Notes under the pieces: model-generated
Database searches by the model: none
The model's input: the letters and a program-made list of their open reading frames with translations, nothing else
What the model was told of the DNA's origin: nothing
DNA from: Phoronis australis
Taxonomy: Eukaryota > Phoronida > Phoronidae
DNA: 64,000 nt
Reading direction: 5' to 3'
Assembly: GCA_002633005.1 (NCBI GenBank)
Contig: NMRA01000082.1
Coordinates: 876,716-940,715, forward strand
Position numbers and translations under genes: made by a program
In this document: in pieces, positions 51,046 to 63,149 of the stretch
Layout of the letters: every line of letters begins with the position of its first letter
How positions within the stretch are numbered: the stretch's first letter is position 1

Positions 51046-54000
51046 AGGTAATGAATCTAAGAAAATTAATAGTATGTTTGGAAGTCAACGCGAACTTTGA
51101 AACGAATTGGGGGAATCGTTGTGTGACGTTCCCCTCGTAGTGGCGCCGTGGCGACTGATCACATTTTTCCCAGGTCGCCAAACAGCATCTTAGGTCGCAT
51201 TGGTGACCTGCTGGATGCCTCTGCCAACAATTTTTAATTTCATTTCTTTTAATATTGTACTTGCGCTGTCTGTTTTATGAGGAGATTAACACGAACGCGA
51301 AAATTACTATCTATATGTTTAAGAAACGCTTACAATACCAAAAACAAATTTTCCTTCGTCATTAAGAACCACGAGCAAATTTAAAGATGCTATGGCTCAT
51401 TACAACCGTGAATACTTAGTTTTGTAGCAAGCGTCACCCATAGTGAGTTCCTGGAGAACTGTGTGTACAAGTGCAATCAAGAAACGAAACAAATTGTAAA
51501 TATATTGCTGTTTTAGAGAAAACGACACAACTGGTACAAGTTTTATATAAAAACTTCTAGCAATTTCAGATATTATGCAATCGTTAATTGATAATGAAAT
51601 AGACAAATGATAAAAACTGCGTCTTGTTTCATCTGGGTAACCATGGGTAACGACGACGCTGTGGAGTTTCCCACTGATTCTCTTGTCGTCCTGAGAAATG
51701 TGGACGAGAAGTGTGTGCTGATACCTAAAATTTGCACTTAGAGACACAGAGAGAAGTGATGTTGAATATTGTCCAAGGTGACGGCAAAACGAAATTGAAT
51801 CATGCCTTCTTTGTTCTCTTAGCCGGCATCGCGTCTTCGTTCCTATGGTGAAAATTTACCATTCTCATTTACATAAGAACAGTCTTGCAAAGCGACTTTC
51901 GCGAAAGTGTAATAGTAATTCGTTCTTGGGTGGTTTCAGGCACACTAGAGGACCCGCGGTTGTTTGTAAAAATTAGTACTTCATTTGCATTTTCACAATG
52001 CATCTTTAATCTGCCAGTTGGCAAAAACTGCCGTACCCCCACTCCAGATTCGGAAACTATGAAAAAATTCGGGCAAAACAAAATAATTATCGTGACAGCG
52101 CAGCATCCAGCGGAAAAACACAAGAAAACGTTACAAAAATAAAAAAATCACATATTTCTGTAAGTACAACTGCATCAAGGAATGCCGCACTCATTCAGTT
52201 ATATTAACCGGAGAATAAGTGAACATAAGCTTGAAGATTACAACTGTTGATAGTGTTATTGATATTTTGGCCCAAATAATCGCTCAAGAACAATATTCCT
52301 GTTAATTGTAAAGAAGTAATTGTTTATGAAGCGTGGGATTTTCATAAGTTGCTAGATGTTTACTAGACCGTCTGGCGAGATTTGATACTGAAAGACTATT
52401 TGCAAATTTTGCGACGGATGGATTTCACGATCTTCAAAGTATAGGCTTCCCAAACGAGTTTCTCTGGTTTTAAAAGGTGAATCCGTAACGACTGGAATGC
52501 ACCACTGAGATTTTGCGTTACCACGTCCATTTTCGCTCCCGTGAGAAAGCTTCATTTCCATGAACCACCCCGGGTTGTATGTCCATGATCCGGCATGTTC
52601 GCATGTTCTCTAAACATGCAGAAATCTAGATGAGCTGACTCAACACCTAGGATAAGAGTCCCTTGCTTTCTCATTTACACGATTATACGTCTACGAAAAT
52701 GGACTAAAAGCAATGACTCGTAAGTGACAAGTATAGGACCTATTTAGGACTGTTTCATCCAACCGGCCACTGGTGCCCGGGACGTGCTGTATCTTGATAA
52801 CCACGTGTGGTTCTTTGTGGCGCGTCTTAGGGCGCAGGTCTTGTGATTTGTTCCGTAGGACATCCCTGTTAGTCACTTAGGCTGATAGATGTATAAATGT
52901 GCGTTACCTTAGGTGAAGGCACATGCACACTGAATAGATGGGTCAGGGCAAAGTACAACCAACTCCCGTTTATTCGGTATTGCAGACAAAACCCGGCCGT
53001 TTCAAAGGCCCAATAGCAATCGTTCTTTTGCTAAACGTCAGGCTCAATCTTTTGTCCGATGTCACGATGCAAACGCAAATCATGTGCCACGGTGAATGAA
53101 TACATTAATGTGAACACACATCAACACCTGTCGAGAAAAAAACAACATCACACTGTTCTGCTCGACCCTTTTCAGGAGGAATTCAATTTCAGAAGACAAA
53201 CATGTTAAAACTGAAATTACCAGTTTCTGTCCTTAACATTTAATTTTTTTTTTCAGCCAGTATTTTAGTGCCTCGAAGACATCGCTGAATGCCATAACCA
53301 GGGGAGGATTTAGGGTGGCAAGGGACCATGGCCTGGATCCACCCTTTATAACTGCCCTCTGGCAACACAATAAGAGCTTAGGTCAAAAATCGTGATCCCA
53401 TGGGGCCACGGTGACACCGGTTTTGCCAGTTATTTTAGGTTGATATAGAGAAGCTTTGCCACCACTGAACGGCCCGGTTTCCTAATGGAATCCGTCACAA
53501 ACGGCGTTGATGTGATCTCTGCTCAATCTTGGAGATGCATTGTTCCGGGATCTTTTTTTCCCATTGTTTCGGGTTAATTACTGTTAACCTGGCCAACAAT
53601 AGCTATCCATGTAACAACAGAATGTGACGTGAATGCCCATCCAAATTCCTGCATACTGGTTCTACATTTATTTTCATTGAACAAATGCCCTATCCCTTAG
53701 ATTTCCGGCATTCAAAGAAAATTGCTTTCGCAGTATATCCAGAATCTCATTCACTCCCTGCATACACTCTTCAGTAAATGAAAGCTGAAAGGAGTAGGAT
53801 CGAGAGGACACCTTTGTGCAATGTTTAATTGCCAGTAAACCCAGGATTTGAGTCCGGGTATCCCAAACGGGAGTCCGGAGTTCGATCAAACCACCGAGCA
53901 GCACTGTATCGACTCGGAGATAGTGCCCCCTTCTGCGACGACGTCATATCTCCTAGCGCGCAGTGTTAAAAATGATCAGTTGCCGATTTGGGCAGCTGAA

Positions 54001-54881
54001 TACGAAGGGCGTTTCGAAAAAAGTTTGTTTACGGGAGCACTTGGAACATGAGACGAATCCTACGCTAACATTCGGGGTTTTATTACCCTGACGCCTCAGC
54101 GAAGTCGACCGTCAATAACAACCCATGCTAATGGATTTGCAAGTTAAAGTTATATTTGCATGCATGCTCTTGCTAATGTAGGACAAGAACTCGATGGCAA
54201 TGCTATAATTTGAACATCTACGCTAAACAAAGTACAGTGTGTTCATGGACAACTTGTAAATGCAAAAATCAAAAAATTCTGCAACTAGGTGAACTTTGCC
54301 GGAATGACGTACCTTGAGGGCTCATGCATTAGGCGTTTCCCCAACACCAGTAGTCAAATACTTTACTGGATACGATTGAGTGATTTACGGCGGATCAATT
54401 TGGACACAAAATTCGTTCTTATTTGGCAATTTTGAACGTACTTCATACTTCACATCATCGCTAAATGTTGTGTTTCTAGCTAATTTGACCAACCAATCAC
54501 AGAGATAAGGTGTGCAAGTTCCACTTTAATACTGATCGTTATACTGACGCGATGCGGTGAGAAAATCTCATTCGTTAATTTCTCTTGACTGCTGCTATTT
54601 TTTTAATTTTAAAAACAGTCGTGTTCGTCCGCTTTGCCTTATAGGCCTACTTATAGTTCGTTTTTTTACTTTGAACTCGTACGCTAAACAGGCGTGTCAG
54701 TCCCAGTGGTTTACGACAGCAGTTACATGTATTTCCTCACTTCAATCCCGTGACGGCGCCATCAAGCATGCGCGCGCACCCACAAGGGGGAGGGGGGCTA
54801 GAATTCTTCGTTATGCAAACCTTTTGCTGAAAAAAAAAATCAACGAGGACTAAAAAAAAAAAAACGGGGATGCCAGTTTCT

Positions 54882-54987
54882 TGTGGACTTTTGTCTTGTT
54901 TACTCAAACTTTTTGTTTAACTGAGGCGGACCTTTCCCCAATTCGCCAATGGGGGCTCCGATCGGCGTGAGCCCTCCTGCTCCCATG
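54882..54987. repeat. Dispersed repeat R3, copy 2
   Basis: Contains tgtggacttttgtc, actttttgtttaactgaggc, ggacctttcccc and a gagccctcctgctcccatg end. In tandem with copy 3 about 20 bases away. Confidence 0.6.
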
Positions 54988-55006
54988 AATTGTGTGTTGC
55001 GCCTTC

Positions 55007-55120
55007 TTAGTGGACTTTTGTCTCGTTTTCTCGGACTTTTTGTTTCTCTGAGGCGGACCTTTTCAGTGCCCACTTCTCCAAATGGCGAGCCCCCGGCCCC
55101 CGCCCCGGGGTGCGCGCATG
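55007..55120. repeat. Dispersed repeat R3, copy 3
   Basis: tagtggacttttgtctcg, ttctcggactttttgtttc, gaggcggaccttttcagtg, then a very GC-rich end (gcccccgccccggggtgcg). Confidence 0.65.
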
Positions 55121-55253
55121 TTTAAAGCCTGTGCGAATCCTGTTATAGCGTAAGATTTGCCTTATTAGTGAAGCAATTAAAGACATCGACGGCTTCTGAA
55201 AGGTGTCCCTCTATGTGCAAAAGGTACTTAAAACAACGTGACTTTGATGCTTT

Positions 55254-55538
55254 CAGGAGTGGATCCAGGATTTTGACTGACATAACGCGAAGTTGTCGTG
55301 AGGACTCGATTGGGACCTCAGGGGTCTCACGCTCCACCGGCTAAGTTGAAAAGGCTTTGTCCAGTCACGCGTTGTGGGTCATAAATCGAGATAATGATAC
55401 CAACAGCTGACGCGACAAGCAGAACTACTTTCTTTTACTTCATTTGTGCACTAACTGGAGAAATTTAGAATTAGACTTTTAAACACTATCCGATCGTCAA
55501 CTTTTTTCGGNCCCCCCCCCCCCCTAAATCCGCCACTG
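55254..55538. mobile_element. Repeat R1, diverged copy with N
   Basis: Starts caggagtggatccagg and ends cctaaatccgccactg; the interior is largely unlike the other copies. Base 55511 is N before a poly-C run. Confidence 0.5.
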
Positions 55539-56301
55539 GCTTTAATCAGTGTGAGGCATAATTCACCGAAAAGCTTCCATCGGGTGTGGGGTCTTCACCG
55601 TCCCGACGGTGGCGCTAGTACACCCTGACGGCGGTGTCGGCCGTTGTTTTAGAAGCTGAATCCGAAACAAGATACAGGCTTAATTTTCAGTTGCCAGACC
55701 GTTTAGGTTACTTTAATTGTACCATGGTTGTTAAATGAACAGTAAATAACAATGGAAACTGTCTCCACAAGAACTTGAAACTACCAGGCTCTCGTTCCAA
55801 TGTAGGGAAAACCGGAAGTTAGTTAATTACAAGACGTCTATGGGTTAACAGCCTCGCTTTGGATTTGTAGACTAGCGTGGAAGTTTAGGAAAAAATAGTA
55901 GTAAATCAGTTGTTACAGCAAGCTCGACCAGTGCAGTCCTACATGTAGCTGTTTTTGAAGTCAGAAGACCAGAATATGCAGGTGAGCCCCCGACCCTCTC
56001 AAGCCGGAGCTGGCCAGAAGGGGTCGATCTGGTGAAGAACAAAGTAAATAGTTCATGACATTAATTTGAGCATGCACATGACCAGGATCAGGATGGCATC
56101 ACGCTCGTTGACAAGGAGTTTCTTTTGCTGTTATAAAGAAAGGCAGCCTTCGCAAAGATACACAAAACTACTCGGTCGGAAGGGTGTTACTGCTACAAAT
56201 GTGTCCCTTTCACTTATGTCTTTACTTAAAGTTGTATTTTTAATGGTGAGTCTCGAAAGACGGACAGGGTCGGACCTACAGGACTATAATGAAACTACTC
56301 T

Positions 56302-56458
56302 CAGGGTCGGATCCAGGACTTTGAGTTAGGGGGACCAGGGCAGGGTGTTAGCCAGCATTTAGCTGTCGGACATTTGCACCCATGGACTGCCACGTGGAAT
56401 CTGGGAAAACTTAGTGGGTGAGGCATGGCCCCCTTGCCCCACCTAAATCCTCCACTGT
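56302..56458. mobile_element. Repeat R1, copy
   Basis: Starts cagggtcggatccagg, keeps tttgagttagggggacc, ttagccagcattt and catggcccccttgcccc, and ends aaatcctccactgttg. Same size class as the 23398 copy. Confidence 0.65.
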
Positions 56459-59035
56459 TGTCAGTCAATGACACATTTGACTGCTGACTGAGACCTGTAC
56501 CTGCCTTAATTGCATCAACTGCTTTGCTTCACATGTAGGGCAAAGTAATTACATCATCGCCTTGTAATGCCTCAGGTATACAGAGGCCCTAGTACCCCCC
56601 CAAAAAAAGTTACTCCTATCTCAAAATACAGCGAATAATATCTAATGTAACTTGCATACACACACGTGGTGTTGTAATTAACATAAACCACTCTATTACG
56701 CGACATAATTTGAATACATGCGTGAAACTTTGTCACGGATCACTCGAGGTTCCTTAACTACTGTGTGCCATTTTGCGGAAGTTACGTGAAGTCACACCTG
56801 CAGTGATGAACAAGAAGTTCAAGGGACAAAAATTGTACAAATTCCAATAGAGAACTTTCCATTTTGAAAGTGTCACGCGCAAGGTCACGCGATTCGCTCA
56901 GACTCTCGCTACTTCTCACTTTTAAACAAGTGGCCGCCAGTTGGAACTCTTCGCCAATCACCTTAATTCCTGTACAGTTTTCATCAAAGACATGTATAGA
57001 ACCAGTAAGGGTCGCTGAAGAAAGTAAGCATTTTTTAAGTGATAAATCTAAGTGTTTTAATGTATTTTTGACGAGGTGAAAACCAATTGTTCGGTGAATG
57101 GAGTTGGCCACGGCTGGGATCCTACAGAAGGTGATAAGGAGTATTGTAGACTCTCCAGCTGAGGAGTTGCATGTCGGTTAGGATAGCACTCACTGTTCCT
57201 GTGCATTACAAAAATCTCTGAACAAATACTTGAACTTATTTTATTTTCGTACAAGAAAATTTGCTCAACCTCAAAACATACAGGTAGCAACTGCACTTTT
57301 AGAAACACTGGAGTCACTAGTTCTTAATGTTTCACTTTAACGCCCCACACACTAGACTGCCCTTATAAGTGAGGTCAAGCCGCAACAGAAGCTCCGAAAA
57401 TCAGAATAATTAAATCGACTTACGTAGGTAAACCTTCAGTAGAGGCTTTCAATAAACTTCCCTCGGTCCATTTGTATCACAAGAACTATGGACCCTAACT
57501 TAACAAATATATTTTTAAAAACGAAGTGTGTTGCCCTAAAGCATGACCCCAAACATTTTTCAAACTGATGTTGTCTGACTAGATGAGACTCCACTCAACA
57601 ACCATCAATGCAACTACGTAAAGTAAGACGAGCCGGTGTATACCCTCAGAAATAAGTGCCAACTAACTGGAAGATTATGTGGCAGTATGTTTTCCCTCTT
57701 GTCAACACAATGGTGACGACACAACTGGTTGGCATCATAAAAGTTGACTTCCAGTGGATTCTATATGTTCTTTTCTGATCAACTTACCATTGAAGTTAAC
57801 GTAAAGCATTAAGGCTTGGTCGGCAAAAATGAAAGTGACCAGTTTTACAACAAAATTGTAATATATGACTAAACTACCCCTGATTGCACAATCCACTTTT
57901 TGCACTCTGTGACCTCATGTTAGACTTTCCAAATTTACACACGAAACCTCATGTCACAATATCTATGTACAAGAGTGTTGTAAAGTTACATTTTGAAGTC
58001 ATGAAGTTACGGAAACCACTAGCTTTCGGTCTCGTCTTGAGAGGCCTTCGTCGGGCGTAATGGCAGGTAACTGGAGCCTTGCCTGTGTCTGTTACATTAT
58101 CATTCCTTGCGATGTAACCTCTGTAATAAATTTTGGTAGATGCAGGCAGGAAGATCGTAGCCCATCAGTTTCTATTGAGTGATGGAGCCTGCCAGTGGAT
58201 TTCCATCACTTCATGAATCTTTGTGCACCGGTATTTGTTCTCTCAAGACGGTTACATTACACCAAATCAACATGTCTTCTGATAATGCAACTATTTGGGT
58301 GAGAGGGAAGATACTGGTGCAGAAACATAAAGTTGTGGAAATCCGCTGCAATGCACCAACTTCCCTCTGAATAGAGACTTGGGTACGATCTTACCGCCGC
58401 CTACCTGAATTTATATCTGACGATCCGATCGACAGAGGTCACATTGTTTGACACATGCCATTGATGACGTAAGAGACACAGACGCTGTCCCAGTTACCCA
58501 CCATTCCACCAGACAAAGGTCTCTAGATGAGACTGAAAGTTAATGGTTTCAGTAAACATCATGACTCCCAGGTAACTTTACATTACTCATATTCTAACGG
58601 AGTCAGTGACATGAATATTCATTCTACTTGCTGGCTACACATTTTTCTTAGTTGTATTGGACAGTTGCATGCAAAATTGTGTATCATAAATTAGAGTGTA
58701 CTCACAGGGCTGGAGGCTCAGATCACAACAGTTGACTAATGTCCAAGAGTATCTTCTGATCTCTGGGAGTACGAGACATTACATTTTAAAATTCACATAT
58801 AACAGCCTTTGAAAAATGGAAAATGCCAATTTTGGCAATAATTTTTATGCAAAATAAGTGGATAATTATCGTACTTCTTGAATCGGTAGTGTATAAATGT
58901 TTGTAAGAGAAACTCGATTAGAACAGCTGACAAAAGCTGGCTTCTAAGTGTCTTTACTGCAAATTGCCTGCTTTTCTCTAATCAAAATCCTGCACCCAAC
59001 TGCATGATCATCAACCCGGCTCCACGATCCTAAAA

Positions 59036-59133
59036 TTACTTCCTGTACCACTTTTGTAGCTGGCCCATTCGTTTGATCTTTTTCTGTAACTGCAACACCC
59101 CGTATATCAGCGCCTCTGCCGTCGGTGGACAAC
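59036..59133 (-). CDS. NDUFS7: NDUFS7 last exon and stop
   Basis: Minus strand: acceptor tgttttccag, 98 nt, phase 1 in. It encodes [19 protein letters not shown] and ends in KWYRK followed by TAA (59038-59036). The CPPTAEAL segment supplies the fourth N2 ligand, and the ending matches the family C terminus. No clear AATAAA follows closely on the minus strand. Confidence 0.93.
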
Positions 59134-62100
59134 CTGGAAAACAAAAATTTTTTTGGAAATATCCCTCTTACAGTAATCTGTCCAGATTACGTCCTCTTAA
59201 ATTTTATGACCACGAAAAATAATTCACCGTTATCAATTATTTTTTCTATAGAAAGTATGACCACTGAAAATTGGCACTCCGAGCCCTTTCTGTCAATAGG
59301 AACAATAATCACTTTGCGTGGTTCGAGCTTAGGGCAAACAAAATGCTCCTTGATGTGGATTTTACGTTACGGTAGTTTTTGAAACAATAAGCTCAGATTT
59401 GCTTGTGTCTGTTAAAAATGAATGCAAATATTAACATATTCGTTTTGTTTTAAAAGGGGAAAGTAATTATTTTTTGGGGTGTATTTTGGTGAAGTTACAA
59501 TTTTCTACCGATCATAGATAAAGTTGATTGCATTATGTTTAGGAAGTTATTAAACAATGGAGGCTGAGTTGACTAAAGTCGAATTAGAATTCTTATCCTA
59601 TAGGTTTTATTACCCTTGTGGCGAGCACCTCATTTTTCATTACTCTTGTGACGGGCACCTTGTATTGTAAGTTTAGCTTAAAGAATTTTTTGAAAATGGT
59701 GTTATCTTTAATTGTCTAAGCAAATTCACTTCCAAACCCAACTTATATTGGTAATACGACATTGACATCACGTTTCTTTGACTGCATAGAGATATATACG
59801 TGACTTGTTAACAGTGACTAGCCCAGATATGCTCACCTGGTACATAAATATCCACGGGTATCAGGCGGTCTACACCCCGTACTACTGAGTAACTGTAATG
59901 GTAGTAACCCCCGCCGTTGGCACAGCTCCCCATTGAGATGACCCAGCGAGGCTCTGGCATTTGGTCAAACAGCTGAAAAACAGGTACACATATGTAAAGC
60001 AAAATAAGGAATTTGTATTTTAACAAAACAACATAAGACTGCTGCTGTATAGTTAGTGTTGGTGAAATGTTCCAAAACCATGTACATGAACACAGGGGTG
60101 AAAGATTACCAGCTGATGCTGAAGCACAATTCAAGATGGAGTCATCACACCACATACTACTCCTTGCATCCAACAGTAGTTTACTATGACACAATTGGGG
60201 TATCATTTGGGGTTACACATACAGCCAGTCAGCTCAAGGTCCAGGATCACTGAATTCAATGGGGATTGTGTTCAAATCTGGAAACTTGTACCTTTGTTTG
60301 ATGATTGGGCGTTGGAAAAATTCCACCTGGCTTAGGTCAGTCATGAACACTTACATTCATTGCAATTAGAGTAGTTTTCACTAAATACAAAGTCAAGGAT
60401 GGCCGAACTTATCAACAACTGTCAGGAACTTCATCAAGGTGATCATGAAAGTCCAAAAATAAATTTCACTAATAAGGTCATTTCAATGAGAATAAGCTGA
60501 GAAATTTTTGGTTCTAAATTTCAAGAAGATTCGATACCGAGTGCCTGTCAATTTATGCTACTGTTGTGTTTATAGTTCTAAACTTGTAAACACAAAACNG
60601 TACTACTGAGTAACTGTAATGGTAGTACCCCCTGCCGTTAGCAGCAGTGACTAACCCAAATATTAATATACTCACCTGGTACATATATATCCACGGGTAT
60701 CAGTCGGTCTACACCCCGTACTACTGAGTAACTGTAATGGTAGTACCCCCCGCCATTAGCAGTGACTAACCCAAATATTAATATACTCACCTGGTACATA
60801 AATATCCACGGGTATGAGTCGGTCTACACCCCGTACTACTGAGTAACTGTAATGGTAGTACCCCCTGCCGTTAGCAGCAGTGACTAACCCAAATATTAAT
60901 ATACTCACCTGGTACATATATATCCACGGGTATCAGTCGGTCTACACCCCGTACTACTGAGTAACTGTAATGGTAGTACCCCCCGCCATTAGCAGTGACT
61001 AACCCAAATATTAATATACTCACCTGGTACATAAATATCCACGGGTATGAGTCGGTCTACACCCCGTACTACTGAGTAACTGTAATGGTAGTACCCCCTG
61101 CCGTTAGCAGCAGTGACTAACCCAAATATTAATATACTCACCTGGTACATATATATCCACGGGTATCAGTCGGTCTACACCCCGTACTACTGAGTAACTG
61201 TAATGGTAGTAACCCCCGCCGTTGGCACAGCTCCCCATTGAGATGACCCAGCGAGGCTCTGGCATTTGGTCAAACAGCTGAAAAACAGGTACACATCTAT
61301 AAAGCAAAATAAGGAATTTGCATTTTAACAAAACAACACAAGACTGCTGCTGTATGGTTAGTGTTGGTGAAATGTTCCAAAACCATGAACACACAGGTGA
61401 AAGATTACCAGCTGATGCTGAAGCACAATTCAAGATGGAGTCATCACACCACATACTACTCCTTGCATCCAACACTAGTTTACTGTGACACAGTTGGGGT
61501 ATCATTTGGGATTACACATACAGTCAGTCAGCTCAAGGTCCAGGGTCACTGAATTCAATGGGGATTGTGTTCAAATCAGGAAACTTGTACCTTTGTTTGA
61601 TGATTGGGCGTTGGAAAAATTCCACCTGGCCTAGGTCAGTCATGAACACTTACATTCATTGCAATTAGAGTAGTTTTCACTGAATACCAAGTCAAGGATG
61701 ATCGAACTTGTCAACAACTGTCAGGAACTTCATCAAGGTGATCATGAAAGTCCAAAAATAAATTTCACTAATAAGGTCATTTCAATGAGAATAAGCTAAA
61801 ATTTTTGGTGCTAAATTTCAAGAAGTTTTGATACTGAATGCCTGTCAATTTATGCTACGGTTGTGTTTATAGTTCTAAATTTGTAAACACAAAACTGCTG
61901 TTACACACAGGTTTTCTACAGACAAGCTCTGGGTGTTTTGAAAAACATTAGTTTAAGGGCCTATATGTTGACGTGACGAATACTATCAAATCAGTGTAGT
62001 GGACATGAAAGTTAAAACTGGGGAGACAATACACAACACATATCAATATACTGGTGTTCCTACATGTATTTTCTTGCTGAAAATTTATTTTAGTTACACT

Positions 62101-63149
62101 TTCGCCGTTCATTTCCTATAAAATTGGGGACAGTTTCAGAATACATGCATTCTTTTTTCCGAATAGATGCACTGAGTGCATAAGCAGACTTTTCTCATTA
62201 TTTATGTACACAGAAAACTGCTTGCATAATCAAGTTATTTGACCAATTCGACCACTTTCACAGTTAAATTGCCCATGTCTGGAGTTACCATCTCTAACTG
62301 AACAGGGTACAGTATCACCTTTCTGACAGCAGGTGCCATCTTGTTGGTGACAGTGCCCGCGACAATCATACAGTCGGCTTGACGAGGACTGGCCCTGAAC
62401 ACTACACCATAACGGTCCATGTCGTAGCGTGGTGCCGCCATATGCATCATCTCAATAGCACAACAGGCTGTGCCAAACGTCAGTGGATAGATGGAGCTCT
62501 GAGAAATAAAAGAGCAGCAAGTTCAGACATCAACACACAATGATTCCATTCCAATAGAACTGTCTGAGTTACACAATGACACTTGAATCCTGCAGTATTT
62601 ATCCTCAATGCTGAAACATCCGCCAAGTGGAGAATAGCCTCAAGTTCATGCCATTGTAATTTCTCTTATTTGTTGGTGCCTTGCTTTTTCAAGTTTTTCT
62701 CGTCTGCATTGACCTTCCAATGCCAGTGGAAGTTTTACTGCAGCTGTGCTGTGGGCTGAAACTCCAATCGCGAAAGTTCTATCCATTAAATGAGAAGTAT
62801 TCGTGGATGCACTAGTTTCCGAAACGATTCCTTAGAATCAGCCAAACATTCAACAAGGCTGATAAACAATGTGTACGCCAAGGCAAAGGAAATTTCTATG
62901 CAGGACCTTTTCTACTGCCCTCCATTAAATGTTTATAAATGTTTACACCATAACCTTTACGAATCTACAAAAAATAAAAGTATACAAACCTTCCTTGCCC
63001 AGTTGAGCAGGTCATCAAGTCTGATGACCGCATACTCCGCCCAGGTGGTTTTTTCATCCACAGGAAATGGTGAATATGGTTTCCGTTTGACCAGGTTTCC
63101 GCTCTCTGTCTGAGTACTGTTGTCCCGACTACATGTAGTTACAAGTTGC
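59036..63149 (-). CDS. NDUFS7: NDUFS7 (complex I subunit PSST), 3' exons; 5' part outside window
   Basis: Exons at 62990-63149, 62319-62498, a duplicated exon (61142-61277 or 59837-59972) and 59036-59133 join in frame into the conserved core and C terminus of the mitochondrial NADH:ubiquinone oxidoreductase subunit that carries Fe-S cluster N2 at the quinone site. All four expected ligands are present: adjacent Cys-Cys in [11 protein letters not shown], Cys in MGSCANGG, and Cys in [10 protein letters not shown] (its Gly codon is split between the last two exons). The N-terminal transit peptide exon is not found and should lie beyond 64000. Confidence 0.95.
59816..60598. repeat. Segmental duplicate of 61120-61897 (NDUFS7 exon plus upstream intron)
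   Basis: Sequence from the exon through about 620 bases of intron matches 61120-61897 with scattered substitutions and small indels. The similarity stops exactly at the N at 60599, after the shared string cacaaaac. Confidence 0.9.
59837..59972 (-). CDS. NDUFS7: NDUFS7 penultimate exon, copy A
   Basis: Minus strand: acceptor ctgtttttcag, donor gtgagc, 136 nt, phase 0 in and 1 out, same peptide as copy B. Because 136 is not a multiple of three and the phases differ, a transcript including both copies would shift frame before the last exon. It is therefore alternative to copy B, or one of the two is an assembly duplicate. Confidence 0.88.
60599..60599. other. Ambiguous base N at duplication edge
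   Basis: Single N directly between the end of the duplicated intron segment and the start of the short tandem array, a typical place for an assembly join. A second N is at 55511 before a poly-C run. Confidence 0.9.
60600..61184 (-). repeat. NDUFS7: 115/118-bp tandem array containing truncated NDUFS7 exon ends
   Basis: The donor-side string ctcacctgg recurs at 60671, 60786, 60904, 61019 and 61137, spaced 115, 118, 115 and 118. Units alternate between two types (acatatatat with tcagtcgg, and acataaatat with tgagtcgg), giving a 233-bp higher-order period. Each unit carries the last part of the penultimate NDUFS7 exon ([11 protein letters not shown] to VPG) with its GT donor, joined to the start of the following intron. 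The last unit is the end of full copy B. Confidence 0.9.
61142..61277 (-). CDS. NDUFS7: NDUFS7 penultimate exon, copy B
   Basis: Minus strand: acceptor ctgtttttcag, donor gtgagt, 136 nt, phase 0 in and phase 1 out. [31 protein letters not shown], then IPVDIYVPG. It contains the third ligand Cys. It encodes the same peptide as copy A; I count two synonymous differences. It lies closer to the upstream exon. Confidence 0.9.
62319..62498 (-). CDS. NDUFS7: NDUFS7 exon with the Cys-Cys ligand pair
   Basis: Minus strand: acceptor tttctcag, donor gtgata, 180 nt, phase 0-0, 60 codons. [45 protein letters not shown]. The Cys pair binds cluster N2, and RASPRQ and TNKMAP are hallmark motifs of the family. 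Confidence 0.96.
62990..63149 (-). CDS. NDUFS7: NDUFS7 exon (variable N-terminal region to [10 protein letters not shown])
   Basis: Minus strand: acceptor ttttcccag before 63149, donor gtttgt at 62989-62984, 160 nt, entering in phase 2 and leaving in phase 0. The end [17 protein letters not shown] matches the conserved family segment just before the first ligand region. The first half (Thr/Ser/Lys-rich) is the usual non-conserved post-transit region. Confidence 0.9.

Larger units (their letters stand above)
51046..59035. other. Intergenic region between the giant gene and NDUFS7
   Basis: Eight kilobases between the two convergent gene ends with R1 and R3 repeats (54.9-56.5 kb). Open frames here (for example 53674-53904 and 56782-57111 on the minus strand) are below what I can defend as genes. 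I see no tRNA or other RNA gene. Confidence 0.6.

Noticed and set aside
53674-53904. Minus-strand open frame of 76 codons
   Set aside because: Looks mildly protein-like but is isolated, with no motif and no evident exon borders.
56782-57317. Minus-strand open frames of 86-109 codons
   Set aside because: No recognisable motif, no good splice-site pairing, no repeat or neighbour support.
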